This document shows positions 1-8,079 of a stretch of DNA of 14,604 bases, piece after piece. The stretch covers positions 1 through 14,604 of the forward strand of contig CANFHS010000029.1 in assembly GCA_947446835.1 (NCBI GenBank), read 5' to 3'. A model generated the notes under the pieces. It made no database searches, was not told where the DNA came from, and was given only the letters and a program-made list of their open reading frames with translations. Numbering within the stretch: the stretch's first letter is position 1; each line of letters begins with the position of its first letter. This stretch comes from Bacteriovoracaceae bacterium. Its GTDB lineage: Bacteria; Bdellovibrionota; UBA1018. Both the position numbers and the translations under genes were made by a program.

Positions 1-210
1 GATTTCACCGGCCACGACATCTACACTTCGAGCGGCGATATCGGCTCGAACAACTCGAACTTCTGGCTCGACGGAACGATCTATGCCCGCGAACTGGACG
101 TCGGCACCGGGGCGTACAGCATGAGTGCCAACGGCGTGCAGTCGAACATCACCAACCGCTGCGCGGGCAGCCTGACGGCCGGCAACGGCGCCAGCCTGAA
201 CTGCCCGTAA
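1..210 (+). CDS. C-terminal fragment of an exported or surface protein (5' end outside window)
   Basis: An open frame enters from the left edge in frame 1 and stops at TAA 208-210, giving the last 69 residues of a protein. The composition is rich in Gly, Ser, Asn, Thr and Ala, with alternating hydrophobic residues (for example FWLDGTIYAREL then VGTGAYSMSANGV), and it has two cysteines near the end (NRCAGS and LNCP). This looks like a beta-strand repeat or solenoid segment of a secreted, pilus-associated or surface protein, and the two cysteines could form a disulfide outside the cytoplasm. No catalytic motif is visible. The 'GTIYA' phrase resembles the repeat-like C-termini of some pilus-assembly-associated proteins, but the fragment is too short to assign a family. 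The frame is believable because codon third positions are GC-rich like the neighbouring genes. Function unknown. Confidence 0.6.
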   Translation, partial: DFTGHDIYTSSGDIGSNNSNFWLDGTIYARELDVGTGAYSMSANGVQSNITNRCAGSLTAGNGASLNCP

Positions 211-258
211 TTGCGGGAGGTCGTTGGGCGGGTTCGCCTTGGGGTCGAGGCAGCTCGC

Positions 259-1419
259 TTAGAGACCCATTTGCTGCAGCAGCTCTTGCCAGGGAAGGAT
301 TTGCACCCCCTGGATTTCGCGTCTTACGGTGCCCGACGTTGCCACCCTGGCGTGGATCCGCTTTCTTCCGACGAATTCCTGGAAGCTTTTCAAGCCGCGC
401 AGGTCGGAAAGTCCCACATTGGAGGAGGCCTTCACCTCGATCGCCCAAATTTCATCGTCCTTTTCGACGATGAAGTCGACCTCGGCGCCATGCTCCGTCC
501 GGTAGGTGGATATCCTGAGTTCCGCATCCAAGGTGGCGCTGGTCTGCAGGAGCTGGTTGAAAACCAGGTGCTCGAACAAGGCTCCCTTTCGATCCTCGGA
601 CGCCTTGAAGTTGCCCAGCAGGCCGTTCAGGACGCCTAGATCGAATAGGTAAAATTTCGGATGCTGAAGCAGGCGCTTTCGTTCGCTTCGCGCAAAGGGC
701 GGACAGCGGTGCACGAGGAGCGTGTCTTCCAGGATCTCAAAATACCTGACCAACGTCTGGCGGGGGACCTGGGCTGCGGAAGCCAGTTTGCTCATGTCCA
801 GGAATTGCCCCGAGCATGCGGCTGTGACCGAAAGGAAGCGGGCAAAGCCCTCCAGGTTCCGGGTCAGGCTTTCCGCCTGGATTTCCTCCTTCAGGTAAGT
901 GGAGGCGTAGCTTCGAAGGGTTCGCTGCCGTTCCTTGCGATCCGATTCCAGGTAGATGCCGGGCAGAGTTCCCGTTTCCAGGGCGAGCTGGGTGTCCAGC
1001 TCGTGATCCAGTTCCCGGCTCACCAGGGGGCCCAGCGAAAAACTGTGCAGGCGGCCCGGAAGGAGATTGGCCTGTCCGCGCTTCAGCTTGCGAGCGCTGG
1101 ATCCCGTCAGCCAGAAGCGCGGAGCGCCGTCCCACTCGTCCAGGATCACCTGGATCGTGTTCAGGAGGCTTGGAATCCGCTGCACCTCATCGATGAATAC
1201 GGTCCTGATCGCACCCTGGGTGGCGGCCCCTCTCAAACGCTCTTCCAGTTCCCGGGGGTTTCTGAGGAAGGCCAGGAACGTGGGCTCATGCGCCAGGTTG
1301 ATGGACAGATCGGGCCCCAGGCCCCGGATCAGGGTGGATTTTCCCGTCTGCCGGGGGCCAAGCAGGAGGATGGATTTGCGCGAGGCGCGGACCGTGGGCT
1401 CCAGAAGGCGTTTTAGCAT
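259..1419 (-). CDS. AAA-type ATPase with C-terminal DUF4143/nuclease-like domain
   Basis: This 386-residue protein has the architecture of the widespread 'ATP-binding protein, DUF4143' family. The Walker A is GPRQTGKST (21-29), Walker B is VFIDEVQ (D77, E78), and the sensor-1-like strand is WLTGSSARKL (103-112). A winged-helix-like segment follows (about 205-235, starting MSKLASAAQVPRQTL). The C-terminal domain carries a PD-(D/E)XK-like arrangement, VDFI (D315) followed by IEVK (E328, K330). All nucleotide-binding residues appear intact and the length is normal, so the gene looks functional. The biological role of the family is not settled, and these genes are often scattered and accessory. 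It lies 58 nt downstream of leuS on the same strand but has its own promoter-like sequence inside a palindrome covering the start codon. Local GC looks slightly lower than in leuS (by eye), consistent with an acquired gene but not proof. Confidence 0.9.
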   Translation of the reverse strand: MLKRLLEPTVRASRKSILLLGPRQTGKSTLIRGLGPDLSINLAHEPTFLAFLRNPRELEERLRGAATQGAIRTVFIDEVQRIPSLLNTIQVILDEWDGAPRFWLTGSSARKLKRGQANLLPGRLHSFSLGPLVSRELDHELDTQLALETGTLPGIYLESDRKERQRTLRSYASTYLKEEIQAESLTRNLEGFARFLSVTAACSGQFLDMSKLASAAQVPRQTLVRYFEILEDTLLVHRCPPFARSERKRLLQHPKFYLFDLGVLNGLLGNFKASEDRKGALFEHLVFNQLLQTSATLDAELRISTYRTEHGAEVDFIVEKDDEIWAIEVKASSNVGLSDLRGLKSFQEFVGRKRIHARVATSGTVRREIQGVQILPWQELLQQMGL

Positions 1420-1452
1420 GTGGTTATTTTACCGCGTAATTTAACCACATGC
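1416..1452. promoter_or_regulatory. 37-bp imperfect palindrome overlapping the ATPase promoter and start codon
   Basis: GCATGTGGTTA (1416-1426) is an exact inverted repeat of TAACCACATGC (1442-1452). Inside it, on the same centre (1434), TTAC (1429-1432) and GTAA (1436-1439) pair around CGC, with only two T-T mismatches on each side between the inner and outer arms. Read leftward, the ATPase ATG (1419-1417) lies within the outer arm. A good -10 hexamer TAAAAT (1431-1426) lies 6 nt before that ATG, and a poor -35 TTGCAT (1454-1449) lies 17 bp further up. The layout fits an operator that a dimeric regulator would bind to block the promoter. A hairpin acting on leuS readthrough is the alternative. 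There is no U-tract, so it is not a standard terminator. The symmetry is seen directly; the regulatory role is inferred. Confidence 0.65.
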
Positions 1453-1477
1453 AATCTGAGCCGGGTGGCCCGCTCGC

Positions 1478-3871
<2,394 letters not shown>

Positions 3872-3930
3872 GGGGCTCGTATAGCAAAGGCTTTCCAAGG
3901 ACACGAGGCCTGGATTAGAGTCAGGCACGC
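3872..3930. promoter_or_regulatory. Divergent promoter region between leuS and the thioesterase-rsgA-pyrD operon
   Basis: This 59-bp gap must hold promoters in both directions. Rightward, TAGAGT (3916-3921) is a -10 candidate 9 nt before the ATG at 3931, with TTTCCA (3892-3897) at -35 and an 18-bp spacer. Leftward, TATACG (3883-3878) preceded by TG makes an extended -10 (TGCTATACG) only 6 nt before the leuS ATG at 3871; no good -35 is seen. Neither gene has a Shine-Dalgarno at normal spacing, so both transcripts could be leaderless or nearly so. Assignments are by eye and tentative. Confidence 0.4.
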
Positions 3931-4389
3931 ATGAAGAGCCTCCAGGAACAGTACGCCTCTCACAGCACCTGCTTCGGGTGCGGTCCCGCCAATCCCAAGG
4001 GCCTGCACGTGCGGAGCGTCCCCCAGGGGGACGAGGTGGTGGCCACTTTCCAGCCCGAGGCCCATCACGAGGCTTTTCCGGGCATGTTGAACGGCGGAAT
4101 CATTGGCTCCCTCCTGGATTGCCACTCCAATTGGACTGCGGCCTACCACCTGATGAAAAAGGCCGGGCAGGACCACCCGCCCTGCACGGTGACGGCCGAT
4201 TACGCCATCAAGCTTTTGCGTCCCACGCCCACCGACGGGCCCGTGACGCTTTCGGCCCGGGTGGTGGATTCCACCGACGACCGGGCCACCATCGAAGCCA
4301 CCCTCACGGCCAAGGGCAAGGTCACGGCCACCTGCCGGGGCACCTTCGTGGCCGTCAAGCCCGGGCATCCGGCCTACCACCGCTGGTGA
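3931..4389 (+). CDS. PaaI-type hotdog-fold acyl-CoA thioesterase
   Basis: This 152-residue protein fits a single hotdog domain. It opens with the CFGCGPANPKGLHV signature (14-27) typical of PaaI/THEM4-like thioesterases. The helix region PGMLNGGIIGSLLDCHSNWTA (50-70) matches the family's HGGxxxxLLD active-site segment, with Asn54 where many members have His, then Gly55-Gly56 and Asp63. The later strands (TADYAIKLLRPTP and ARVVDSTDDRATIEATL) match the usual beta-sheet pattern. Members hydrolyse the thioester of acyl-CoAs in the cytoplasm; the substrate cannot be read from sequence. It is the first gene of a tight rightward operon, 22 nt before rsgA. The start is the only ATG that keeps the CFGCG motif near the N-terminus, and no clear Shine-Dalgarno precedes it. 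Confidence 0.9.
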   Translation: MKSLQEQYASHSTCFGCGPANPKGLHVRSVPQGDEVVATFQPEAHHEAFPGMLNGGIIGSLLDCHSNWTAAYHLMKKAGQDHPPCTVTADYAIKLLRPTPTDGPVTLSARVVDSTDDRATIEATLTAKGKVTATCRGTFVAVKPGHPAYHRW

Positions 4390-4411
4390 ATGCGGTGAGG
4401 GCCTAAGGCGC

Positions 4412-5458
4412 ATGGCACCCAAGTACCGGCGGGGCGAGGACGGCTTCCTCGATGACGAAAAGTATTCCCAGCGCACGCACCGCCACGGCCAAAAAAGGCC
4501 GGATTCCAAGGCCCGCCTGCTGGATGCCGAGGAATCCAACGCCACCGTGGCCGAGGTGTTCCCCAACCAGTGCCGCATCCGCTGGGACCGCGAGCCCGGC
4601 GCTCCGGTCGAGGAAATGCTGGCGGCTTACCGCCGCTCCACCGTGCTTCGCAAAGGCGGCGCGGTGCGGGAGCGGGCCCCGGTGGCGGTCGGCGATCGGG
4701 TCAAGGCCGAGCGGGTGGGTGACACCGCCATCGTGGCGGCCGTCTGCGAGCGCAAGAACCGCCTGCTCAGGCCTGCGCCCGAGCGGGATGCCGTGGTCCA
4801 CGTCATCGTGGCCAACGTGGATCGGCTGGCCATCGTGGATGCGGCCACGCAGCCGGCTTTTTCGCCCGGGCTCATTGACCGGATCCTGGTGGCGGCCCGG
4901 GCCCAGAACATCGAGCCGCTCATCGTGGTCAACAAGATCGACCTGTGGCGCACAAGCCCCCAGGGGGCCGAGACGCCGCCCTGGCAGGTTTACCGGGACC
5001 TGGGCTTCGAGGTGCTGGAAGTCAGCGCCCGGGCCAAGGTGGGGATCGATGAGCTGCGCGTGAAGCTCCAGGGCCAGGCCGTGGCCTTTTGCGGGCATTC
5101 GGGGGTGGGCAAGACCTCGGTGCTGAGCGCCTTGACGGGGTATACGGTGGGGCAAGAAGGCACGGTCAGCGAGGTCACGGGCAAGGGCCGCCACACCACC
5201 ACTTCGGCCGTGCTGCTGGATGGGCCGGGCCAGGGCACGGTCTGGATCGACACGCCGGGCGTCCGTGAGTTCGGCCTGGCGGACGTGAAGCCCGAAGAGC
5301 TGAAGAAGCACTTCCCCGAGCTCGCCGATGCGGTTCGCCTGGGTTGCCCTTCGGAAGACTGCTCGCATCGGACCGAAGAAGGCTGCCGGGCCACCCAGTT
5401 GCCCCGGTACCCGAGCTACCGGCGCATCCTGGAATCCTTGCTGAGTGGCGAGGGCTGA
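4412..5458 (+). CDS. rsgA: Ribosome small-subunit assembly GTPase RsgA
   Basis: This 348-residue protein is a circularly permuted GTPase that checks late 30S subunit maturation and releases assembly factors. The permuted order is visible: G4 NKID (174-177), then the P-loop GHSGVGKTS (228-236), a G2/switch region TGKGRHTTT, and G3 DTPG (280-283). The C-terminal zinc module is C312-x4-C317-x-H319-x5-C325, the exact canonical spacing. An OB-fold lies ahead of the GTPase domain (about 43-110). The first 40 residues form a charged tail mixing acidic (GEDGFLDDE) and basic (RTHRHGQKR) stretches, somewhat longer than the short basic tails I know in this family. An AAGG (4405-4408) sits close before the ATG. 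It is 14 nt upstream of an RNA methyltransferase gene, which fits a ribosome-biogenesis operon. Confidence 0.96.
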   Translation: MAPKYRRGEDGFLDDEKYSQRTHRHGQKRPDSKARLLDAEESNATVAEVFPNQCRIRWDREPGAPVEEMLAAYRRSTVLRKGGAVRERAPVAVGDRVKAERVGDTAIVAAVCERKNRLLRPAPERDAVVHVIVANVDRLAIVDAATQPAFSPGLIDRILVAARAQNIEPLIVVNKIDLWRTSPQGAETPPWQVYRDLGFEVLEVSARAKVGIDELRVKLQGQAVAFCGHSGVGKTSVLSALTGYTVGQEGTVSEVTGKGRHTTTSAVLLDGPGQGTVWIDTPGVREFGLADVKPEELKKHFPELADAVRLGCPSEDCSHRTEEGCRATQLPRYPSYRRILESLLSGEG

Positions 5459-5472
5459 GGCATAGCTTCGGG

Positions 5473-6726
5473 ATGAAAATTCCCCAGGCCTCGCCCAAAA
5501 TGCTGGCTTTTGAAGGGCTCTGGAAGGAGCTTTTCTCGTCGCCGGTCCATCTGGATTCGGCCCTTTCCAAGGCATCCCCCAAGCACAAGAACCTGCTGGC
5601 CCAGGCCGTTCCCTCCATCCTGCTCCGGCCCACCACCCTGGCCGAGTGCGCGGGCGTGGGCGTGGCCCCGGGCGAACCCTGGAACCTGGATGCGGCCCAA
5701 TTGGCCGAGTGGCCGGCCGCGCGGGGCATTGCCGAGCGCATCTTCGAGGGCACGCTCGAACCGCGCCGCTACTCCAAGGCGCGGGCCGAAGACTTTCCGC
5801 CGGCCCTGCACGAGGAGTGGACGCGCGACTGGGGCGCCGAAGGGGCGCGCCAGTTGGCGGCCACCCTGGGCGTGGAGGCGCCGCTCGGACTCCGGGCGAA
5901 GCGCGCCGTGGGCCCCGCGGCCCTGGCCAAGGAGCTGGCGCCTCGGCTGCCGGTCCGGACCACCGTTTCGGACATTTCGCCCCTGGGTGTGCGTCTCGGC
6001 GGGTACGCGCCCATCCTGGGCACCGAGGCCGCCTTGCGGGGCGACTTCGAGATCCAGGACGAAGGCTCGCAGCTCATGGCACTCTTTGCGCTTTGGCCCG
6101 AACTCTACGGGCCCCTGCTTTCCGAAGCCCCCGGCGCGGTCCGCGTGGGGCAAGCGGTGCCCGAAGTTCCGGCCCAGGTTCCGCCCTGGACCGTGGTGGA
6201 CGCCTGCGCGGGTGCCGGCGGCAAGACGCTGGCCCTGGCCGATCTGCTGGGCGGCAAGGGGCGCGTGTACGCCTACGATACTTCGATGCGGAAGCTTCAG
6301 GCGCTTCGTCGCCGCGCCAAGCACGCCGGCATCAACAATTTCCAGGCGGTGGCGCTCAGCGTGGGCCAGGAAGCCGAGACGGTGAGGCGCTTCCGGCGTC
6401 GCGCGCAGGCGGTGCTGGTCGATGCCCCCTGCAGCGGCTGGGGCATCCTGAGGCGAAACCCCGACATCAAGTGGCGTCAGGATCCCGACGCGCTGGCACG
6501 CATGCCCGGCATCCAGAAACGGCTTCTGGGACTTTACTCCGATCTCGTGGCGCCGGGTGGGCAGCTCACCTTCGGGGTTTGCACGTTCCGCAAGGCCGAG
6601 ACCCTGGAAGTGGTGGAGTCCTTCCTGGCCGAGCACCCGGATTTTGAGCGTGGCCCCGGGGGTTATGTGGGTCCCGGCCCCTGCGACGGGTTCTTCATGC
6701 AGGCCTTCCGCCGGAAGTCGGGGTAA
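5473..6726 (+). CDS. RsmB/NOL1-NOP2-Sun-type RNA (cytosine-5) methyltransferase
   Basis: This 417-residue protein uses S-adenosylmethionine to methylate C5 of cytosine in RNA, probably 16S rRNA. The SAM-binding motif I is DACAGAGGK (243-251). Motif IV is DAPCSGWGILRRNPD with Cys320, and motif VI is FGVCTFRKAE with Cys370; these give the two cysteines used by this family. The N-terminal 140 residues are poorly conserved but occupy the place of the RsmB NusB-like domain, and the linker (PPALHEEWTRDWGAEGARQ, then APLGLRAK) matches the RsmB pattern before the catalytic domain. The substrate could be 16S C967 or another site. ATG 5473 is chosen over an upstream in-frame ATG at 5344, which lies inside rsgA and gives a non-family N-terminus. 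It lies 14 nt after rsgA and 6 nt before pyrD. Confidence 0.9.
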   Translation: MKIPQASPKMLAFEGLWKELFSSPVHLDSALSKASPKHKNLLAQAVPSILLRPTTLAECAGVGVAPGEPWNLDAAQLAEWPAARGIAERIFEGTLEPRRYSKARAEDFPPALHEEWTRDWGAEGARQLAATLGVEAPLGLRAKRAVGPAALAKELAPRLPVRTTVSDISPLGVRLGGYAPILGTEAALRGDFEIQDEGSQLMALFALWPELYGPLLSEAPGAVRVGQAVPEVPAQVPPWTVVDACAGAGGKTLALADLLGGKGRVYAYDTSMRKLQALRRRAKHAGINNFQAVALSVGQEAETVRRFRRRAQAVLVDAPCSGWGILRRNPDIKWRQDPDALARMPGIQKRLLGLYSDLVAPGGQLTFGVCTFRKAETLEVVESFLAEHPDFERGPGGYVGPGPCDGFFMQAFRRKSG

Positions 6727-6732
6727 CGCCAC

Positions 6733-7800
6733 ATGCTGCGGTCGTGGGTGTGGCTCGGTCTCAGGAAAGTCCTTTTCCTGCTGGATGCCGAAAAGGCCCA
6801 CCGGGCCACGCTGCTGGGCCTCCGCATCCTGGGGTCGTTTGCCCTGGGGCGCGCCTGGCTCCGCGGAATTTCGGGCACGAGCTGGATCCAGGCGCGCGGC
6901 GCTGAACCGGGCCCCCGGGCGCCCCAGGTGCTGGGCCTGGTGTTCCGTTCGCGGCTGGGGCTGGCGGCGGGGCTGGACAAGGACTGCGAGATCCTGGGCG
7001 CCTTGCCGGATCTGGGCTTCGGGTTTGCCGAGATCGGCACCTTGACCCCGCGTCCCCAGCCGGGCAACGATCGGCCGCGGCTGTTCCGCGATCCCGCGCA
7101 CGATGCATTGTTCAATCGCATGGGCTTCAACAACGAGGGAGCCGAGGCCGCGGCGCGCCGCCTGGAGCGGACGCTGGGGCGCCTGCCGGCCGGCTTCCGC
7201 GTGGGCGTGAACCTGGGCAAAAACAAGGACACTCCGGCCGAGTCGGCGCATCTGGACTACGCCCTGGCGGCGGCGCCGTTCGAAGGTCTGGCCGACTACC
7301 TGGTCATCAACGTCAGCTCGCCCAACACTCCAGGGCTGCGCGCCTTGCAGACCGTCCAGGCGCTCCAGCCCATCGTGGAGGCGGTGCGAGAGCGCATCGC
7401 GCCCTGGAAGAGTCGTCCGCCCGTGTTCCTGAAGCTCGCTCCCGAGCTGGACGCTGCCGCATTGTCCGAAATCGTGCCTGCGGGTGAGTCCTGGGGCGTC
7501 GAAGGCTGGGTCCTGACCAACACGAAAGCGGGTCAGTGGCGTTTGCCGACGGCTCCGGACGCTCCCCTTCCGGGAGGATGGAGCGGGGCTCCGGTGCGCG
7601 AAGCGTCCCGCGAGTCGCTCCGTGTGGTCCGCTCGCTGACCCGGCGGCCGATCATTTCGGTGGGCGGGATCCTGTCCAAGGAAGAAGCCCTGGAGCGCAT
7701 CCGGATGGGCGCCGACCTGCTTCAGATCTACTCGGGCTGGATCCTGAAAGGGCCTTCATTTCCAGCCCATTTGAGCGGGTTTCTGGATAAAAATGGGTAG
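6733..7800 (+). CDS. pyrD: Dihydroorotate dehydrogenase (quinone), class 2
   Basis: This 355-residue enzyme oxidises dihydroorotate to orotate, the fourth step of pyrimidine synthesis, passing electrons through FMN to membrane quinone. Class 2 membership is shown by the amphipathic N-terminal extension (WVWLGLRKVLFLLDAEKAH) that docks on the membrane. The FMN site has AAGLDKD (78-84, Lys83). NRMGFNN follows, then the catalytic segment NVSSPNTPGLR, with Asn193, Ser196 (the class 2 base) and Asn198. Later come LKLAPEL, a TNT motif and the SVGGI phosphate-binding loop. It is the last gene of the thioesterase-rsgA-methyltransferase operon, and the factor-independent terminator begins about 10 nt after its stop. 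The short 6-nt gap to the previous gene suggests translational coupling. Confidence 0.96.
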   Translation: MLRSWVWLGLRKVLFLLDAEKAHRATLLGLRILGSFALGRAWLRGISGTSWIQARGAEPGPRAPQVLGLVFRSRLGLAAGLDKDCEILGALPDLGFGFAEIGTLTPRPQPGNDRPRLFRDPAHDALFNRMGFNNEGAEAAARRLERTLGRLPAGFRVGVNLGKNKDTPAESAHLDYALAAAPFEGLADYLVINVSSPNTPGLRALQTVQALQPIVEAVRERIAPWKSRPPVFLKLAPELDAAALSEIVPAGESWGVEGWVLTNTKAGQWRLPTAPDAPLPGGWSGAPVREASRESLRVVRSLTRRPIISVGGILSKEEALERIRMGADLLQIYSGWILKGPSFPAHLSGFLDKNG

Positions 7801-7810
7801 GCCAAAAAAC

Positions 7811-7840
7811 AAAAGCCCCGGGCCGAGACCCAGGGCTTTT
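7811..7840. terminator. Bidirectional factor-independent terminator between pyrD and the lysine-rich peptide gene
   Basis: AAAAGCCC (7811-7818) pairs with GGGCTTTT (7833-7840). The stem continues inward with GGG (7820-7822) and CCC (7829-7831) after one C-A mismatch, leaving the six-base loop ccgaga. The A-run on one side and T-run on the other make it work in both directions, ending pyrD rightward and the small gene leftward. It sits between two convergent genes, where such a terminator is expected. Confidence 0.9.
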
Positions 7841-7864
7841 CAAAACAAACTGAGAAGAGAAGAA

Positions 7865-7939
7865 TTACTTCTTCTTGGCCTTCTTAGCGGTTTTTTTCTT
7901 GGCAGTTTTCTTCTTGGTGGCTTTTTTCTTGGTCGCCAT
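7865..7939 (-). CDS. 24-residue Lys/Ala/Thr-rich histone-tail-like peptide
   Basis: ATG 7939-7937 opens a 24-codon frame ending in TAA (7867-7865). The product begins MATKKKATKKKTAKKK and continues with the same K/A/T pattern to a final KKK; 15 of 24 residues are lysine and no acidic residue occurs. This resembles the C-terminal tails of histone H1-like proteins found in some bacteria, which bind DNA or RNA by charge. Expression is well supported: a strong Shine-Dalgarno GGAGGA (7953-7948) lies 8 nt before the ATG, and a terminator (7811-7840) follows 24 nt after the stop. A leftward promoter candidate is TTGATC (8018-8013), 16 bp, TAACAT (7996-7991). Possible roles are nucleoid compaction or RNA/ribosome binding; neither can be chosen from sequence. 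It could also be the degenerate remnant of a longer H1-like gene, but the intact ribosome site argues for a real short gene. Confidence 0.75.
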   Translation of the reverse strand: MATKKKATKKKTAKKKTAKKAKKK

Positions 7940-8079
7940 TTTTCTTATCCTCCGTTGAAGTGTTGACTTGAGAGCCAACGACTTAATTCGATGTTACATC
8001 CAATTTGGTTCAGATCAAGAAGAGATCAAATTTTTTTTCAAACTTCTTCTTTGAATTCGTCGTCGGAGATTTCTCGCAC
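7940..8079. promoter_or_regulatory. AT-rich divergent regulatory region between the lysine-rich peptide gene and ntrY
   Basis: This region is much more AT-rich than the rest of the window and carries several signals. TTGACT (7963-7968) is a good rightward -35 for ntrY, but the nearest -10 (TAATTC, 7984-7989) is at a short 15-bp spacing. TTGATC (8018-8013) with TAACAT (7996-7991) is the leftward pair for the small gene. GATCAA occurs twice, 11 bp apart (8013-8018 and 8024-8029), which is one helical turn. A T8 run lies at 8031-8038. A small AT hairpin, TTCAAA (8037-8042) with TTTGAA (8050-8055), follows. GGAGA (8065-8069) is a plausible ribosome site for the GTG at 8080. No known riboswitch is recognised. 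Confidence 0.45.

Noticed and set aside
211..258. Terminator between the left-edge gene and the convergent ATPase gene
   Set aside because: Only a 4-bp GGCG/CGCC pairing is visible and no T-tract follows on either strand.
1416..1452. The palindrome as a leuS terminator
   Set aside because: No U-run follows the stem in the leftward direction, and the ATPase start codon lies inside the stem.
5416..7251. 611-residue antisense frame across the rsmB-like and pyrD genes
   Set aside because: It spans two well-supported genes on the other strand and has only Arg/Gln/His-rich composition, typical of GC-rich antisense frames.
8005..8079. TTG at 8005 as the ntrY start
   Set aside because: It would add a Phe-rich, AT-rich stretch through the T8 run that does not resemble NtrY N-termini; GTG 8080 has a ribosome site and ATG 8101 matches the family.
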